Below the pieces are notes generated by a model. It made no database searches and was not told where the DNA came from. It saw only the letters and a list, made by a program, of their open reading frames with translations. Below, in pieces: positions 45,530 to 57,455 of a stretch of DNA of 64,000 nucleotides (within the stretch, counting starts at the first letter, position 1; the number at the start of each line of letters is the position of its first letter). The DNA comes from Escallonia rubra (lineage: Eukaryota; Streptophyta; Magnoliopsida; Escalloniales; Escalloniaceae): positions 992,001-1,056,000 of the forward strand of contig JAVXUO010002935.1 of the NCBI GenBank assembly GCA_033065855.1, written 5' to 3'. Position numbers and translations under genes: made by a program.

Positions 45530-46500
45530 TTTTCTGGGGTTTGGAAATTTACAGTTTGTATTTAAACTTTTGAACTTTGTGGTTCTTTAAATCCCAGATA
45601 TCTTTACTTGCCATATATCTGATGTTAAGGTTTTCAGTTATTCGATCATTATAAAGCTGTGCAACTGTTAGAATTTTGAAGTAAAGTAAACTTGGGTTAC
45701 CATATTTTCTTTATATGATGCCCTATAATTTTTGTTGATAAATGATATGCTTTCTTTTCAGAATTTTTTTTTTTTTTTTGTATTCAAAGAATGAGCCAAA
45801 AATAAGGTTCAGTGGCTGGTAATTTCTTGAAGCCAATGTAGGACTATATTTGTATCGACAACTAGAGTTTGCTATAAAAGAAGACCAATAATCACGACTT
45901 TTGTGACATGAATGGAATCATCATGAACCCCCTCCCCCTAGATCATAGATAACTGAAATTGAGGTTGATATTGTGTACGCCGATTGAGTTCTTTGTTCTG
46001 TTATTTGAATCATTTCTTTCTTTCCTCTTCTGGGGTTGGAAGTTTACAGTTTATGTTTAAAATTCTGAGCTTTATGGTACTTTAAATGCCAAACATACTT
46101 AATTGCCAAATATCTCAAATTTAGGTTTTCAGTTATTCAATCATCATAAAGCTGTGTAACTGTTAGAACTTTGAAAGTACCAGTAAATTTGGGTTACCAT
46201 ATTTTGTTGATATGATGCCGTATGCTATCTGTCAATACATGATGTGCTTTCTTTTAGGTTCTTTGCGTTCAAAGAATGAGTAAAACATTGGGTTTTTAGA
46301 GTTCAGTATTGGTGATTCTGAAAACAATTTAGGGATATATTGGTTTCAAAGACCAGAGTTTGCTAGAAAGAAGACTGGTAATCATTCAATGTGACATGAT
46401 TTCAAATAATGATATACCCCGTTTGCCCAAGATTATAAACAACTGATGTTGATGTCACTTCTACTGATCGAGTTCTTTGTTCTGTTATGTGAATCATGTG
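45530..46500. repeat. Tandem duplication of about 490 bp in the kinase 5' UTR intron
   Basis: Two diverged copies, about 45530-46018 and 46020-46500, share blocks in the same order: TTTACAGTTT, GGTTTTCAGTTATTC, CATAAAGCTGTG/TATAAAGCTGTG, GGGTTACCATATTTT, TTCAAAGAATGAG and GAGTTCTTTGTTCTGTTAT. The host intron runs from 45488 (donor AGAG-gtgac) to 46621 (acceptor TTGCAG). Confidence 0.85.
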
Positions 46501-46645
46501 TGGCCTAATTGCAGCAGTTTATGGCTATGCTTCTTATTTCTGTTATTTATTGGATTTTGTCAGTATTATGGCCATGGAGTTTATCTTCTGAGGGTTTTTA
46601 TTCTTCTAACTAATTTTGCAGGGAGGCAATTGCATTTGTGGGAAT

Positions 46646-49600
46646 ATGAAGTGTTTCTCATTCTCAAAGGGATATAAACATGATGAACCAAAGACTACAA
46701 ATTCTACTTCGGTTCGCTCTTCTGCTTCTGTTTCAACTGAGGTGGGGAAATCTGGGTCCGACTTTAATTCGCAGGGTGCTTCAGATGTAAGCATTGAGTC
46801 CTCTACAAGGGTCTCATTCAGAAATTTGTCTCTGAGGCCAAGTAATCTAAGAGCCTTTACATCTGCCGAACTGAAGACAGCAACAAGGAATTTCAGCCGT
46901 TCTCTCATGATTGGAGAAGGTGGATTTGGGGTTGTATATAGGGGTGTGATTCGGGATACAGAAAACTCGAATAAGAAGATCGACATTGCTGTCAAACAAC
47001 TCAGCAGAAGAGGTTTGCAGGCAAGTTTTCCTCTCTTCTTACTCAGATTCCAGTGATCCGATAATGGTGACTATGAATTTCTATGTAAAACATTTGCATA
47101 TACCTGACTCTTTGGTGTTGATGACTCTAAAACCTTTATATCAGTTCTGGAACTGGAATAAGGTAGCCAATTAAACGTACTTGATTCAAGTTAGGGCGTA
47201 AGAGGTAAACTGGCGTAAGAGGTAAACTAGAGATATGAGTCAACTATGTGGAAATTTTGCGCACAGAAGTACCTGAAGAACTTATGATCCACCTTCCTGA
47301 TTTCAACTCTTGCTAACATTCGTAGGTTTCATGTTGAAAAGGGGCAGTACTTCCAATTTGCTTTCACTTGTTGGTCTGGTGAAGAAAATTCTGGCTTCTG
47401 CAAATAATCACGAAAGTTCATTTGACGACTGCATACTGACTACATTAAAGTAGACTTTCACCAGTTGGTGCTGTAGCACTAAACGGTTTTATGTTTTTTA
47501 TTTAAAAAGAGCAATGGTTTTAAAATGTTTGACTTTTCATATCAACGCCATTGAGTTCAGTTGCTTTAGCATTGGAAATCACATCTATTATCTTGCTTCC
47601 TGGTGGTATTACAGACTCGAAGAGGATTTTGTTCAATTGAGTTGGCTGTCTTTTTTCATGCTTTTTTGTAATACGGGTGTCTCTCTTATTCATAAATATC
47701 TTCTTTCAGTAAACTCATCATTTTTTATGTGATCATTTTTTTATATGCCTCAATATGGTTTCTGTGGAATATTATGCAGGGCCACAAGGAATGGGTGACA
47801 GAAGTGAATGTGCTTGGTGTTGTTGAACATCCGAATCTTGTTAAACTTGTAGGCTATTGTGCCGAGGATGATGAAAGAGGGATCCAACGGCTTCTGGTTT
47901 ATGAATATATGCCCAACAGGAGTGTGCAAGATCATATATCAAGCCGATTTCAGACACCTCTCCCATGGGCTACTAGGCTTAAAATAGCCCAGGATGCTGC
48001 TCGAGGTCTAGCATACCTCCATGAAGGGATGGACTTTCAGGTACCTCCTGTTCCCTCTTTCTTGTTGTCAAACAAAGTAATCTACATTGAAAACTCTAAA
48101 GAACATCTTTGGAGAGCCATCTGGTTGCATTAGCATCTATGCTTAGCCTTCATAAGGAAGACCTTTAAGAAACATAAAAAAACCCCAAAAGTTTAAAAAT
48201 GGTTCTGGATATTCTCATTCTTTTTGTATGTGGAGCAACCCAAAGGGAAAATTCCTCACGAATTAATATCATCTTCAGCTACTCTTTTTAACTAATAAGC
48301 ATGTCACAGTCATTCTCATTTGCAGTTTCGTAGTGGTTTGTTGCAACCTGAAATGCTAGAGTTGTAATTGTCTTTCAAATTTGTGGCTCTTGTTCTGTAA
48401 ATTACGTAGCTGATAAGTGTGGTCAAAATACTCCAATTATGTACTAGTCTTAATTTTTCACAGCTGTGAAAGATCAGGTGAAGTTTCTTGATCGTGTTAT
48501 GCCTCCTTATATGGATTGAAACTGGAATTTGTCTTTAGAGGAAATTGGTGCATAGCACATGGTAGATTGGAACCAAAATTTGTTGTTCGGTTACTATTGA
48601 TCTGTTCAATGATAGCATAGGAAAGTGACAGTCCAAAGACTTATTAAGAAGTAAAACTTATGAACCTATAGTTCCCTAGTTCTCATTTAAGTTCTCCATA
48701 GTCCACACTCTTTTATTGTGAACTTGAGTTCCTCTTTCGACACATAAACCTTTCTTCTTTTTTTCTGTTAATATCTAGGAAGCACGGACACCTCTATTAG
48801 GTGGAGGTATAGTGTCCTAAACGGACAGACACCCCGACACCCTCCGGACACCGGCCGACACGTGTCAGACACCGCCAATCGGTGTCGGAATTTTTTTTAT
48901 TTTTTTTTAAATTTCTGACACCGTGTCGGACACTTCGCCGAGGAGTGTCGGACACAGCATGGAGCAGTGTCGGACCATCTGCTTCTCTTACCTCACGGCC
49001 GTCTCCTTCTCTCTCACCTCACGGGTGCCCTTCTGAGCCATTACCGACTCGGAGCAGTCGCCGGAGCTCAATCGCCAACATTCCGAAGCCGAAGCCGACA
49101 GATCCAGTTGCCGTCTCCAGATACCAAAGCAGCTGTCGCCATTGCCATCGCCAGAGCTCACTTGACCCATAGGTCCTTCTTCCTCATCTCGTCTCCTTTT
49201 TCTTCTATTTTGTCGGTCGTTTCTTTCTCCATCTGTCAAGAGTCGTTTCTTTTTTTTTTCTCCCTCTGTCAAGAGTCGTTTGACTTGTTTCTTGCATTTG
49301 TACTGATTAAGTGAAGAAAGTCCCTCTCTTATTTTATTTTTTTTACTTAGTTATTTTGTCATTTTAGATTGTGGAATGTATTATATATATATATATATGG
49401 GTTGTGATCCATTGCTAGCGCTGGCAAGTTGCCAGCGCGATCTGGCCGTCCGCTACATTATGTAGCGGACGGTGAAAAAAATGGCAGTCGTGACGCGCGA
49501 TCTGGCCGTCCATTCTCGCGCCGCGTGTACGGCCAAATCGCGCTGGTAATGGATCACGACTCTATATATATATATATAATAAAAGTGTCATGCGGTGTCC

Positions 49601-52600
49601 AAAATCTCATTTTTTGGAAATTGCGGTGTCCGGTGTCCCCGTCGGTGTCGGTGTCCGACACCGTGTCCGTGCTACCTAGGTTAATATGCTCTCTACCATT
49701 GGGATGCTTTTTGTTATTTCTCGTTTAACTTTGATAGTTACTGCTGGAAAGTATCTTTAGATTCTAAGCTGAGAAACAGCTTTTTCCGCCACATGATATG
49801 TGGTTATGATGATTGGCTTTCAACTATTGTATTTACCTTTGTGGTATCTAGTTGGCAGATTGTTAGATGCAGAGACGAAGACCTGTTTTCTTGTACTTAC
49901 CTCATGGTCCTAATCTAGTACTTAATATCAATATCCTCTCAACGGTGTCCACGTAACTGGCAAGGGAGCATTGGTCGGGCTTAGTCTTTGCTTTCATGTT
50001 TTGCTTTTGTGTTCCAAGGTCTTGCATGCCAAATTTTACCTGTTCAAGTGGTCATCTTCTGGTCACGCCAAAGCCTAAAAAGGCAAGTGGCCTAGAAACA
50101 GTGCACAAGAGGATCTGCGTGTGGCTTTTGCTCTCCGTATCCTCTTAGTGATCCTAGATCACCTTGGATAGTCTATCTTTGGCATCGCAAGATCACTCAA
50201 GTGGCAGTGGCACACCAATGAAGGATGGATATTTGTTGGATAGTATTGGCAAATGAAATTCTTGTTGTTTAGAAACCCAAATCTGTACGTTTTTGGAAGT
50301 AAATGATCGTCGATCACTGATTTAACATCTCATAAACTAATAATTACTCAACATCCCACTTGATCAGAACTGTAAGCACATGAAAGAATATTTAGCGGAG
50401 ATGGGAATAATGTGTTATGCATTTTCTGAGGCAGTGTGGAAACTTTCTATAATTTAACTTGTTGGATTTATGTATTAAAATCAAAATGAGTCTCAAATAG
50501 TTCTAATATGTCTGTGTTTATGGTGACACAGATTATCTTCAGAGACTTCAAATCTTCAAATATACTCCTAGATGAGGAATGGAATGCAAAGCTTTCAGAT
50601 TTTGGATTGGCCAGGCTGGGCCCTGCAGATGGAATAAGCCACGTCTCAACAGCAGTATGTTTGTATGTTCTGTTTAAATAACATAAACTTTTCTAGCTTA
50701 ACTGAACGCCGACTTTGAATGAGGGGAAACATGCTGAAGCAAAAATGAAGTGCAGTATAATGCGTTATCGTGATAGTGTTGTTTCCGATTTTGAAGTTGT
50801 GTAGTAAGCACTACCATGATAGTCTATGAAGCACGGGTGCTACAAAATGGGTGAAGCACTGGTAACGGGTACACATCGCGTTCGAGCACGGCAGGTGCGG
50901 CGTGGGTGCTTGTTGGGTGCGTATCCGGCATTTTATTTATTATTATAATTTCCTAAATAATGGGTGCGGTTGGGGGGCGGATAGGATATGGATTGGGTGC
51001 GCATCGGATACTTACGGGTTGAAAACATAATTTACAAAAGAATTTTCAGTGGTCAACATTAAACAGAACTAATACTAATAAATGGGTACATCTTCACATG
51101 TAAGAGGAGAGACACACACATAGAGAGAGAGAGAGAGAGGCGGTGGCAATGGCCATTAACGTGACCACCCGCGACTATCAACGACTCCGGCAACCACCCA
51201 CGACAACGGGCCCTCACCTCTGGCAAATCTGTGACGCGAGAGAGAGAGAGAGAGAGAGAGAGAGCGGCAGCAATAGACATGAGTCGTGACCACCCGTGAT
51301 GACGAGCCCTCACCTCCGGCAGCATTTCTCGAAAGGTTCAGTCGTCTGTCTTCCTCTTTCTTTGCTCTACGCCTCTACCTTTTGTCTTCCTCTCTCTTTG
51401 CTCTATGCCTCTATCTTCTGTCTTCCTCTCTCTTTGCTTTCATTCTTGTTGCCCTATACTCTATATTGTAGGCTATTTGTGGGTTGTGGACCAATTTTTT
51501 CTGTTGTGACTTGGAGCTTTGAATGAAAACAATTCCTCCACCTACACCTCTACCAATCACAGCACTACACCCCTGTGAAATTATGTTACATAAATCATTG
51601 TTTCATGTGTTCGGAGGCTAGAGCACTACACCTCTACGGATGATAGTGATGGAGAGAGAGATGAAGATGTTGTGGCCATGGAATCCGTAGTTCTCTGATG
51701 AAGTATTTTGTCTTTATTTGTCATGGGTTTGTTTTGATGATGACGTACTCTGCTACTGCCTGCTTTTGAAACTCTGATGCTACTTCTATTATGAGGTATT
51801 TGGTGGTGGTTATTATGTATTTGATGGTGTAGAATGGTTAAATTAAATTGCACTACATATCTTTTTATTCACTCTTTAAGATTCAAATCGTCCCTGGTTT
51901 GTCTAGAAATTCAATACTAATTGTACATAGTTAAGAAAATATACACAAAATTTGTGGTATCCCCGCTGCACCCTATCCTAAAATTTTTTAAATGTCGTGT
52001 CCGTGTATCCGCACCCGTGGCCGTGCTTCGTAGATGATAGTGTTGTTTCCGAATTTGAAGTTGTAAGTCCATTACTCCGCAACTAACTTTTAACAAGCAC
52101 TGGCGCAGAGATTAACTGGGAAACCTCATTGCCAAAAGGTAGGGGATGTGATGTGGGGTTGAAGCGGTGAGGAGATTAAGACGACGGCAACGTGAACAGC
52201 ACTGTGATGTGGGGCTGCAGCAGATAGGAGATCTAGGCGGCGGCCGCGTGAACGGGGCTGTGATGTGAGGCTGCAGCTGCGGAGAGATCTAGGTGGCGGC
52301 AGCGTGGATGGAGCTGTGATGTGGGGCTGCAGTGGCGAGGAAATCTAGGCGGCGGTTGCGGCAGATTGAAGTTTGGTTAGTGGGGCTGCCATGCAGAGGT
52401 GGCACTGGCAGTGGACGGGCGTGCGTTCCTTTCTTTTGTATCGATCTGAGACGTGGCAGAAGGGTTGGGCTGCAGTGTTGATGGTGGTTGGCTGGTGGGA
52501 GGGGTGGTTGGTGGTGTTAGATGTTGCCTTGGTGGTGCCATTGTGGTTGGGGGTCGAGGATATGGTGGTGGTTGTTGGTGCATCTGGGTGGTGCCATGGG

Positions 52601-53624
52601 CGGGTGGAGGCTTGGATGACGGCACGGGTGGTTCCTGGTTCTCGAAGAGAAAGAGGAGATAAAAGGCATTTCAACGATTACCTTCCAAGTCATGGGGAAC
52701 ATAGTCTTTTTATTAAAACTGTTATGTATTTCAATATTCTGTTTGGTCAACGGACATCACTGGTATTTATCCAAACTAAAGGACAAGCATGTAATTTTAT
52801 CCTAACCACAGGGACTTGGGTATAATTCACCTAAAACGTTTCTTGGTTCATATAAATTTTTATATAACTTCTCTGTAGTTGTATGGATGTGAAATGAAAT
52901 AAGGAAAATATAAACAGAAATACAACTTTTTTCTTCTATTAGAATCTATTCTCCTTGGTGGTTGAAAATATTTGGTAATTGTTTCCTTCAGAGCCCGTTT
53001 ACTTGATCTTTTGATCAGGAAATATTCATAATCATAGAATCACCTTTACCAGGAAATTTTCCTAGTAATGATCTTTTTTTAACATCCAAATAGGTTGTTG
53101 GAACTGTCGGATATGCAGCTCCAGAATACATCCAGACAGGGCGCCTCACATGCAAGAGTGATGTGTGGAGCTATGGCATCTTCCTGTACGAGCTCATTAC
53201 AGGGAGACGACCATTGGATCGAAACCGACCAAAGAACGAGCAAAAGCTCTTGGAATGGGTCAGGCAACACCTGTCCGACATAAAAAAGTTTGAACTGATT
53301 TTGGATCCCCAGCTGGATGGGAAATATTCCCTCAAGTCTGCTCAAAAGCTGGCGGCAGTAGCCAACAGGTGCTTAGTGCGACATCCCAGACATCGCCCAA
53401 AAATGAGTGCAGTCCTGGAGGCGGTGAACCAAATTGTGGAGACAAGTGACTTGGGAAGCCCTGAAATGGCTATCAAGAGCTTCACTCCAAAAGATGACGT
53501 TGAAAAATCCGGACGAGAAGGTTTGACGAGAAGGCTTGTGGATCTTACAACTAAAGAGAAAAAATGGTTGGTCAGGCGAACGTGGAGGCCTAAGCTTGCG
53601 AGGATTACATGTGTGAAAAATTAA
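46646..53624 (+). CDS. Receptor-like cytoplasmic kinase, PBL19/PCRK group (RLCK VII)
   Basis: Coding exons 46646-47020, 47780-48040, 50532-50654 and 53094-53624 all join in phase 0, giving 429 residues. Intron 1 starts GCAAGT (GC-AG); the others are GT-AG. The N-terminus MKCFSF has a cysteine suited to palmitoylation. The kinase domain begins near residue 80: glycine loop [11 protein letters not shown] (90-100), lysine 117 in [32 protein letters not shown], catalytic loop FRDFKSSN (Asp217), DFG at 235-237, the activation-loop sequence [12 protein letters not shown] and [28 protein letters not shown]. These residues are all intact. PCRK1/2 and PBL19 act under pattern-recognition receptors in immune signalling at the plasma membrane; this role is inferred. 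A leader exon (about 45180-45487) and 5' UTR intron precede the ATG. Introns 2 and 3 are swollen by MITEs. Confidence 0.93.
48775..49679. mobile_element. hAT-type MITE in kinase intron 2
   Basis: Ends CTAGGAAGCACGGACAC and GTGTCCGTGCTACCTAG (16 of 17 matching), with perfect 8-bp target duplication GTTAATAT at 48767-48774 and 49680-49687. The subterminal regions are dense in GTGTCGGACACC-type words. It hosts a smaller inverted-repeat element at 49399-49562. No transposase. Confidence 0.92.
49399..49562. mobile_element. Small hairpin-bearing MITE nested in (TA)n
   Basis: Left GGGTTGTGATCCATTGCTAGCGC pairs imperfectly with right GCGCTGGTAATGGATCACGACTC. It sits inside a TA run. Just inside the left end is a perfect hairpin, GCGCTGGCAA-G-TTGCCAGCGC (49418-49438). 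A second hairpin, with 13-base arms CCGTCCGCTACAT/ATGTAGCGGACGG around one base, is at 49446-49472. GCGATCTGGCCGTCC occurs twice. Confidence 0.7.
50824..52033. mobile_element. hAT-type MITE in kinase intron 3
   Basis: Ends CTATGAAGCACGG and CCGTGCTTCGTAG with perfect 8-bp target duplication ATGATAGT at 50816-50823 and 52034-52041. The core CTANGAAGCACGG is shared with the MITE at 48775. The interior holds GA microsatellites (about 51122-51138 and 51238-51263) and a 36-base tandem repeat of CTTCCTCTCTCTTTGCTC words (51346-51441). A host segment GATAGTGTTGTTTCCGA occurs on both sides, an older local duplication. Confidence 0.92.
52148..52371. repeat. 56-bp tandem repeat, four copies
   Basis: Units start with GTGATGTGGGG or GTGATGTGAGG at 52148, 52204, 52260 and 52316, with conserved GGCTGCAG and ATCTAGGCGGCGG parts. 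GC-rich, in kinase intron 3. Adjacent open frames (52345-52825) derive from this GC-rich segment and are not called. Confidence 0.85.
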
Positions 53625-53716
53625 TGTGATGAAACTGGATGAAGAAGCTACTGCTGTGAGCAGCCTTTGCGCGACCTAATATCAGTGGAGTTGTCTACAG
53701 AAGTTGTCAACGTTGG

Positions 53717-53955
53717 AAGTTGTCTACAAACGTTTTGTAGACAACTTACGTAAACAACTCGATTGACTCTGAGGCGCCGCACTCTTACTGTTTTGGTTAC
53801 ATTATCATGATTTAAGGAAGACTGTTTACGAGATTTGTCTACAAACGTAGACACAACTCTTGTAGACAACTCGATCGGCTCTGAGGCACTGCACTCTTAC
53901 TGCTTTGGTTACAATTATCATGATTGAAGGAAAACTGTTTATAAGAGTTATCTGC
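53717..53955. repeat. Hairpin and tandem duplication in kinase 3' flank
   Basis: A hairpin with 14-base arms AAGTTGTCTACAAA/TTTGTAGACAACTT and a 3-base loop is at 53717-53747. It is followed by two copies of a roughly 100-base unit (from about 53738 and 53860) sharing GTAGACAACT, GACTCTGAGGC/GGCTCTGAGGC, GCACTCTTACTG and ATTATCATGATT. Probably in the 3' UTR or just beyond. Confidence 0.8.
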
Positions 53956-56329
53956 AGAGTTGTTTGTGTAGCTTTTACGCTGACATACCGAGTCTTTTTG
54001 TCAAGGTACCACAGTGCATGTCTTGTTCTACTGGCTGATGGAAGGAGAAGTTAACAGATTATATGAAAGGAAAAAGGGATAAAAAAAAAAAAAAGACAAC
54101 TTATTGTTTGACTTTGATTACAGATTTTGAACAGGTAACTTTGGACAAGAAGATACAACCACGTAATAGGGGTACGGGGAGTGTCAATAGCAAAAGACTT
54201 TGCTGATAGGGTCGCCAAAAGTAACAAGGTGTTGCATGTAACTTTGCTGTTGAAAAAGAAAGCATGAAAGAAACCTTAGAAAGCCCACATAGGTAGCCAC
54301 ATTTGCAATTTGCTCTACAAGTCATGTACGACCATTTGGTGTAGCTACAGCAAACTCTCATATTCAAGCACTAAAAGTCATTTTTAAGACCCAAGTCTTG
54401 CGATCTCCCCGACTAAATAAGAATCGTAGAGCTTTCTCGGAAACTGATTATAGTCTTATTCTAGCAGAAAGTAAATTCATGGTGCTGCTGTTAAAAAAAA
54501 AGCTACCATGACATTTTAAATGTCATTTATATTTCCGCTTGTAACTTTCAGTGCAGTAACAAAGGTGTACTCGATCTTATGCAACTATGGCGGTTATATT
54601 CTTTGAAAACACATCAGCACATGATTCTTTTCCGACAACATTATTGGAAATGAGAGAAGGAAGATTGAAAAGATGCGCAGTCGTTATCGTTTTGGTCTAG
54701 AAGTAAAGTCTATTCATTGGTTGGCATTCTCTTCATTCTTAAAGTTCTTGATTACAAATTAAATCATATCAATTCTATCGTATCAATTTGGTCTTTCCAT
54801 TTAGATTTGGTCGTCCAATTTATGATTCATAATTTTATAATTGGCACTTGTTTTTTTATATTTAATTCCAGTTTGTGAAATAAAATATAGAAATAACATG
54901 TACAATCAATTGCTGTCTTGTAACTTTAAATTTCAAGATGAATAATGCAATCCAAGTGCTTACCATGAACACTGACTACTAATAATAAGGTGAAACTGAA
55001 GAAAGAAAAGCTTCGGAGTTGCTATCTATCTATCTATATCCAACATTTGGTGCCTTTCACACCAAGTAAGAATATTTTTTTGGTACAAACCAAGTGGGCT
55101 AGATTTGTCCATTGCAATGTTGACTAGAATTATGGTGGGCTTATTATACATTGACATGCCATCTCTTCGGTCTTTTAGTTCATAATTACAAACTAAATCA
55201 TGCCAACCCTATTATTATACTGTCACCCATTTCGCATTGGCACGCCTCGATCGTCCAAGATGTTATTCTTATTCTCGCTTATCCAACTATATTCTATTCA
55301 GAACTTATATTCGCGTGTGGAAGACACTCATAGAATATTACAAGGATGTATAGCTCTATGCGTAAAGTATTCAACATGATCATCATCAACAAACTACATT
55401 TAAACACTTTTATCATTTTGTTATTGCTCAATTCGTACATGGTTAGTAAAGTACGCGGGGAAAAAGAAAAACTCCGCTTTGTTTTGGAGATTGAAAACTG
55501 CATACCATTTTTCACCACTTATATTCGACTTTGGTCACTAAAGTTCAACTTTTTGATGCCCTTTATTAACACATTTTTGTTTTATATATATCAAATAAAT
55601 TGGAGTGCACATGATAACCGTTCAGTTTGGTTAACAATCTATGATTTTTTACCAACAGGAAAAGTTGAGAACCCAAACCCTACATCTTATAGAGAGATAA
55701 TGGTCAGCATTGGCCAACTTGGGTCAACCCTCAAAATCAATTAAGGTGTATCCGATCCCATTTATTTGAGTGATATTTACCTCCTAAATTGTAACGTGTC
55801 GCAATCAATTTACTGCTATAAGTTGACATAGAGCAAATTCCACTTTTTTGGAGATTGAAAACTGCGCACGATTTTCACCACTTATATTGGTCACTAAAGT
55901 TCGTTAGTAACACTTTTTGATGCCCTTAGTCAACATGTTTTTTTCTCCATTGAATAAAGAGTAGTGTAAATGATAAAAGTTGAGTTTTGATATCAAATTC
56001 TTTTATTTTTTGGTCATGTTGATAGAAAAAATTGGGAACCCAAACTCTGCATCTCGAGAAAGGAAATGTGATTCATGATGAGGTAGAATTTACTGTCAAA
56101 ATCGATTAAAGCAATTTATAACGGTCGATGAATTGCGGCATGCTGTGCGTTATGTTGAATTTCGTGAGATAAATCTCTCCCAAGTAAAGGGCATGAGATA
56201 CACCTTATATAGTAATGCTTATATGTTAACACTAAAGGTATTTTCTTTAGTTGTTGTTGACACAATCATAATATTTCCAAAAGATATTGCGGGGAGCGAA
56301 ATATCGCAATGGTTGTAGCAAATAACTGA
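53956..56329. other. AT-rich intergenic DNA
   Basis: No gene is supported. A direct duplication of about 220 bases is present: about 55470-55690 and 55840-56060 share TTGGAGATTGAAAACTGC, CACCACTTATATT and GAACCCAAAC. Confidence 0.5.
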
Positions 56330-57455
56330 GATATTCACGAATTTTAAATTCAATGTTAAATCAAGAAATTAAGTAACAATTTTTGGTTTAATATCCCCAA
56401 CAAATAGTAATTTTTCGTTCAAATGGCAATAGGAGAGAACGTCCAACTAGCTAATTTTTTTACTTTTTTATATTTAACTAACTTTAACCATGTGCGTTGT
56501 GAATGAGAGCAACAACCACCATGATATTCATTGAGAAAACTCGTATATGTGTGCCTAATTGGAATAACACAATTATTAGTATCAACAATAATAATGATAA
56601 TAATAGAATTGTTATTTCTACCTTTTTATATGATGTTTCTGTCATTTTTGGTCGGTAAAATAGAACTTTACTAATAATTGTTAACTTTCTAGCAATAATT
56701 GAAGAAGTATATCAGCATAAATAGGTAGAAATACTATCTTCAAATACTATACTAATAGTAACAATAATAGGAACTCGTATATTAAGATATGCATTAATAA
56801 AGGTCACCAGTAAGAGAATAAAAAGATCTAATAAAAAATAAAAAATAAGCTGAAGACTAATTTATATATAAATGTGTGCACGCATGGGCGTGTCTGTGCG
56901 TGTCTTACAACAAAATAAAAGGAAGAAGATTGGAATATTAGATTTGTCCAAATCTAAAACATAAAACGATTTAAGATTACAGGAAAACTAAAATTAAGGG
57001 AAATAGAGAGGTTTGACAAAGTTTAGGAATTGCAAACATAGTAATAAAACTTTTAAGCATAACAGGTTAACGTGAAAGAGAGAGATATGAAATTATTTTG
57101 ATTGTTTGAATTCTAAATGGCAAAATGATAGACATGCCAAGTAAAAAAGACAACACTAACATAAACTAGTTTTGATCCCGTATATTGTACGCGAGAGCAT
57201 TATATTACAATTATTAACATACTAAACCTTGTAAGGAGAGACTCTTTCTGCTTCACGTTCATCGCTAAAAATTTAACACTATAATTAAAGTACATTTTAA
57301 GAAGAAAAAAAGGTAAAAGATATATAAGAGGCTTCAAATAGTGTTTCTCAACCACTTATAATATTACTCTTAAATCAATGTACAAATGTTAACACTTTAA
57401 AGAAAGATGAGGCTTTTCCTTTTTTATATTTAAGTAACATGAAAAATGATAATCT
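56330..57455 (-). repeat. Long direct repeat, copy 1 (Helitron-like)
   Basis: Matches 60085-62560 (copy 2, interrupted by a MULE) over several blocks, e.g. TCAAGAAATTAAGTAACAA, GGTTTAATATCCCCAACAAA, TATTAGTATCAACAATAATA and TAGTGTTTCTCAAC. Contains CTAG-bounded junctions (decayed at about 56478, clear at 57166) followed by GACCC..TGC-type words. On the minus strand these resemble a Helitron 3' hairpin and CTAG end. Confidence 0.55.

Noticed and set aside
52345-52825. Frames of 109-150 codons around the 56-bp repeat
   Set aside because: Inside kinase intron 3, GC-rich repeat DNA, no domain.
52780-52840. A MULE-like end (ACAGGGACTTGGGTATAATTCA)
   Set aside because: No partner end or target duplication was found nearby; not enough to define an element.
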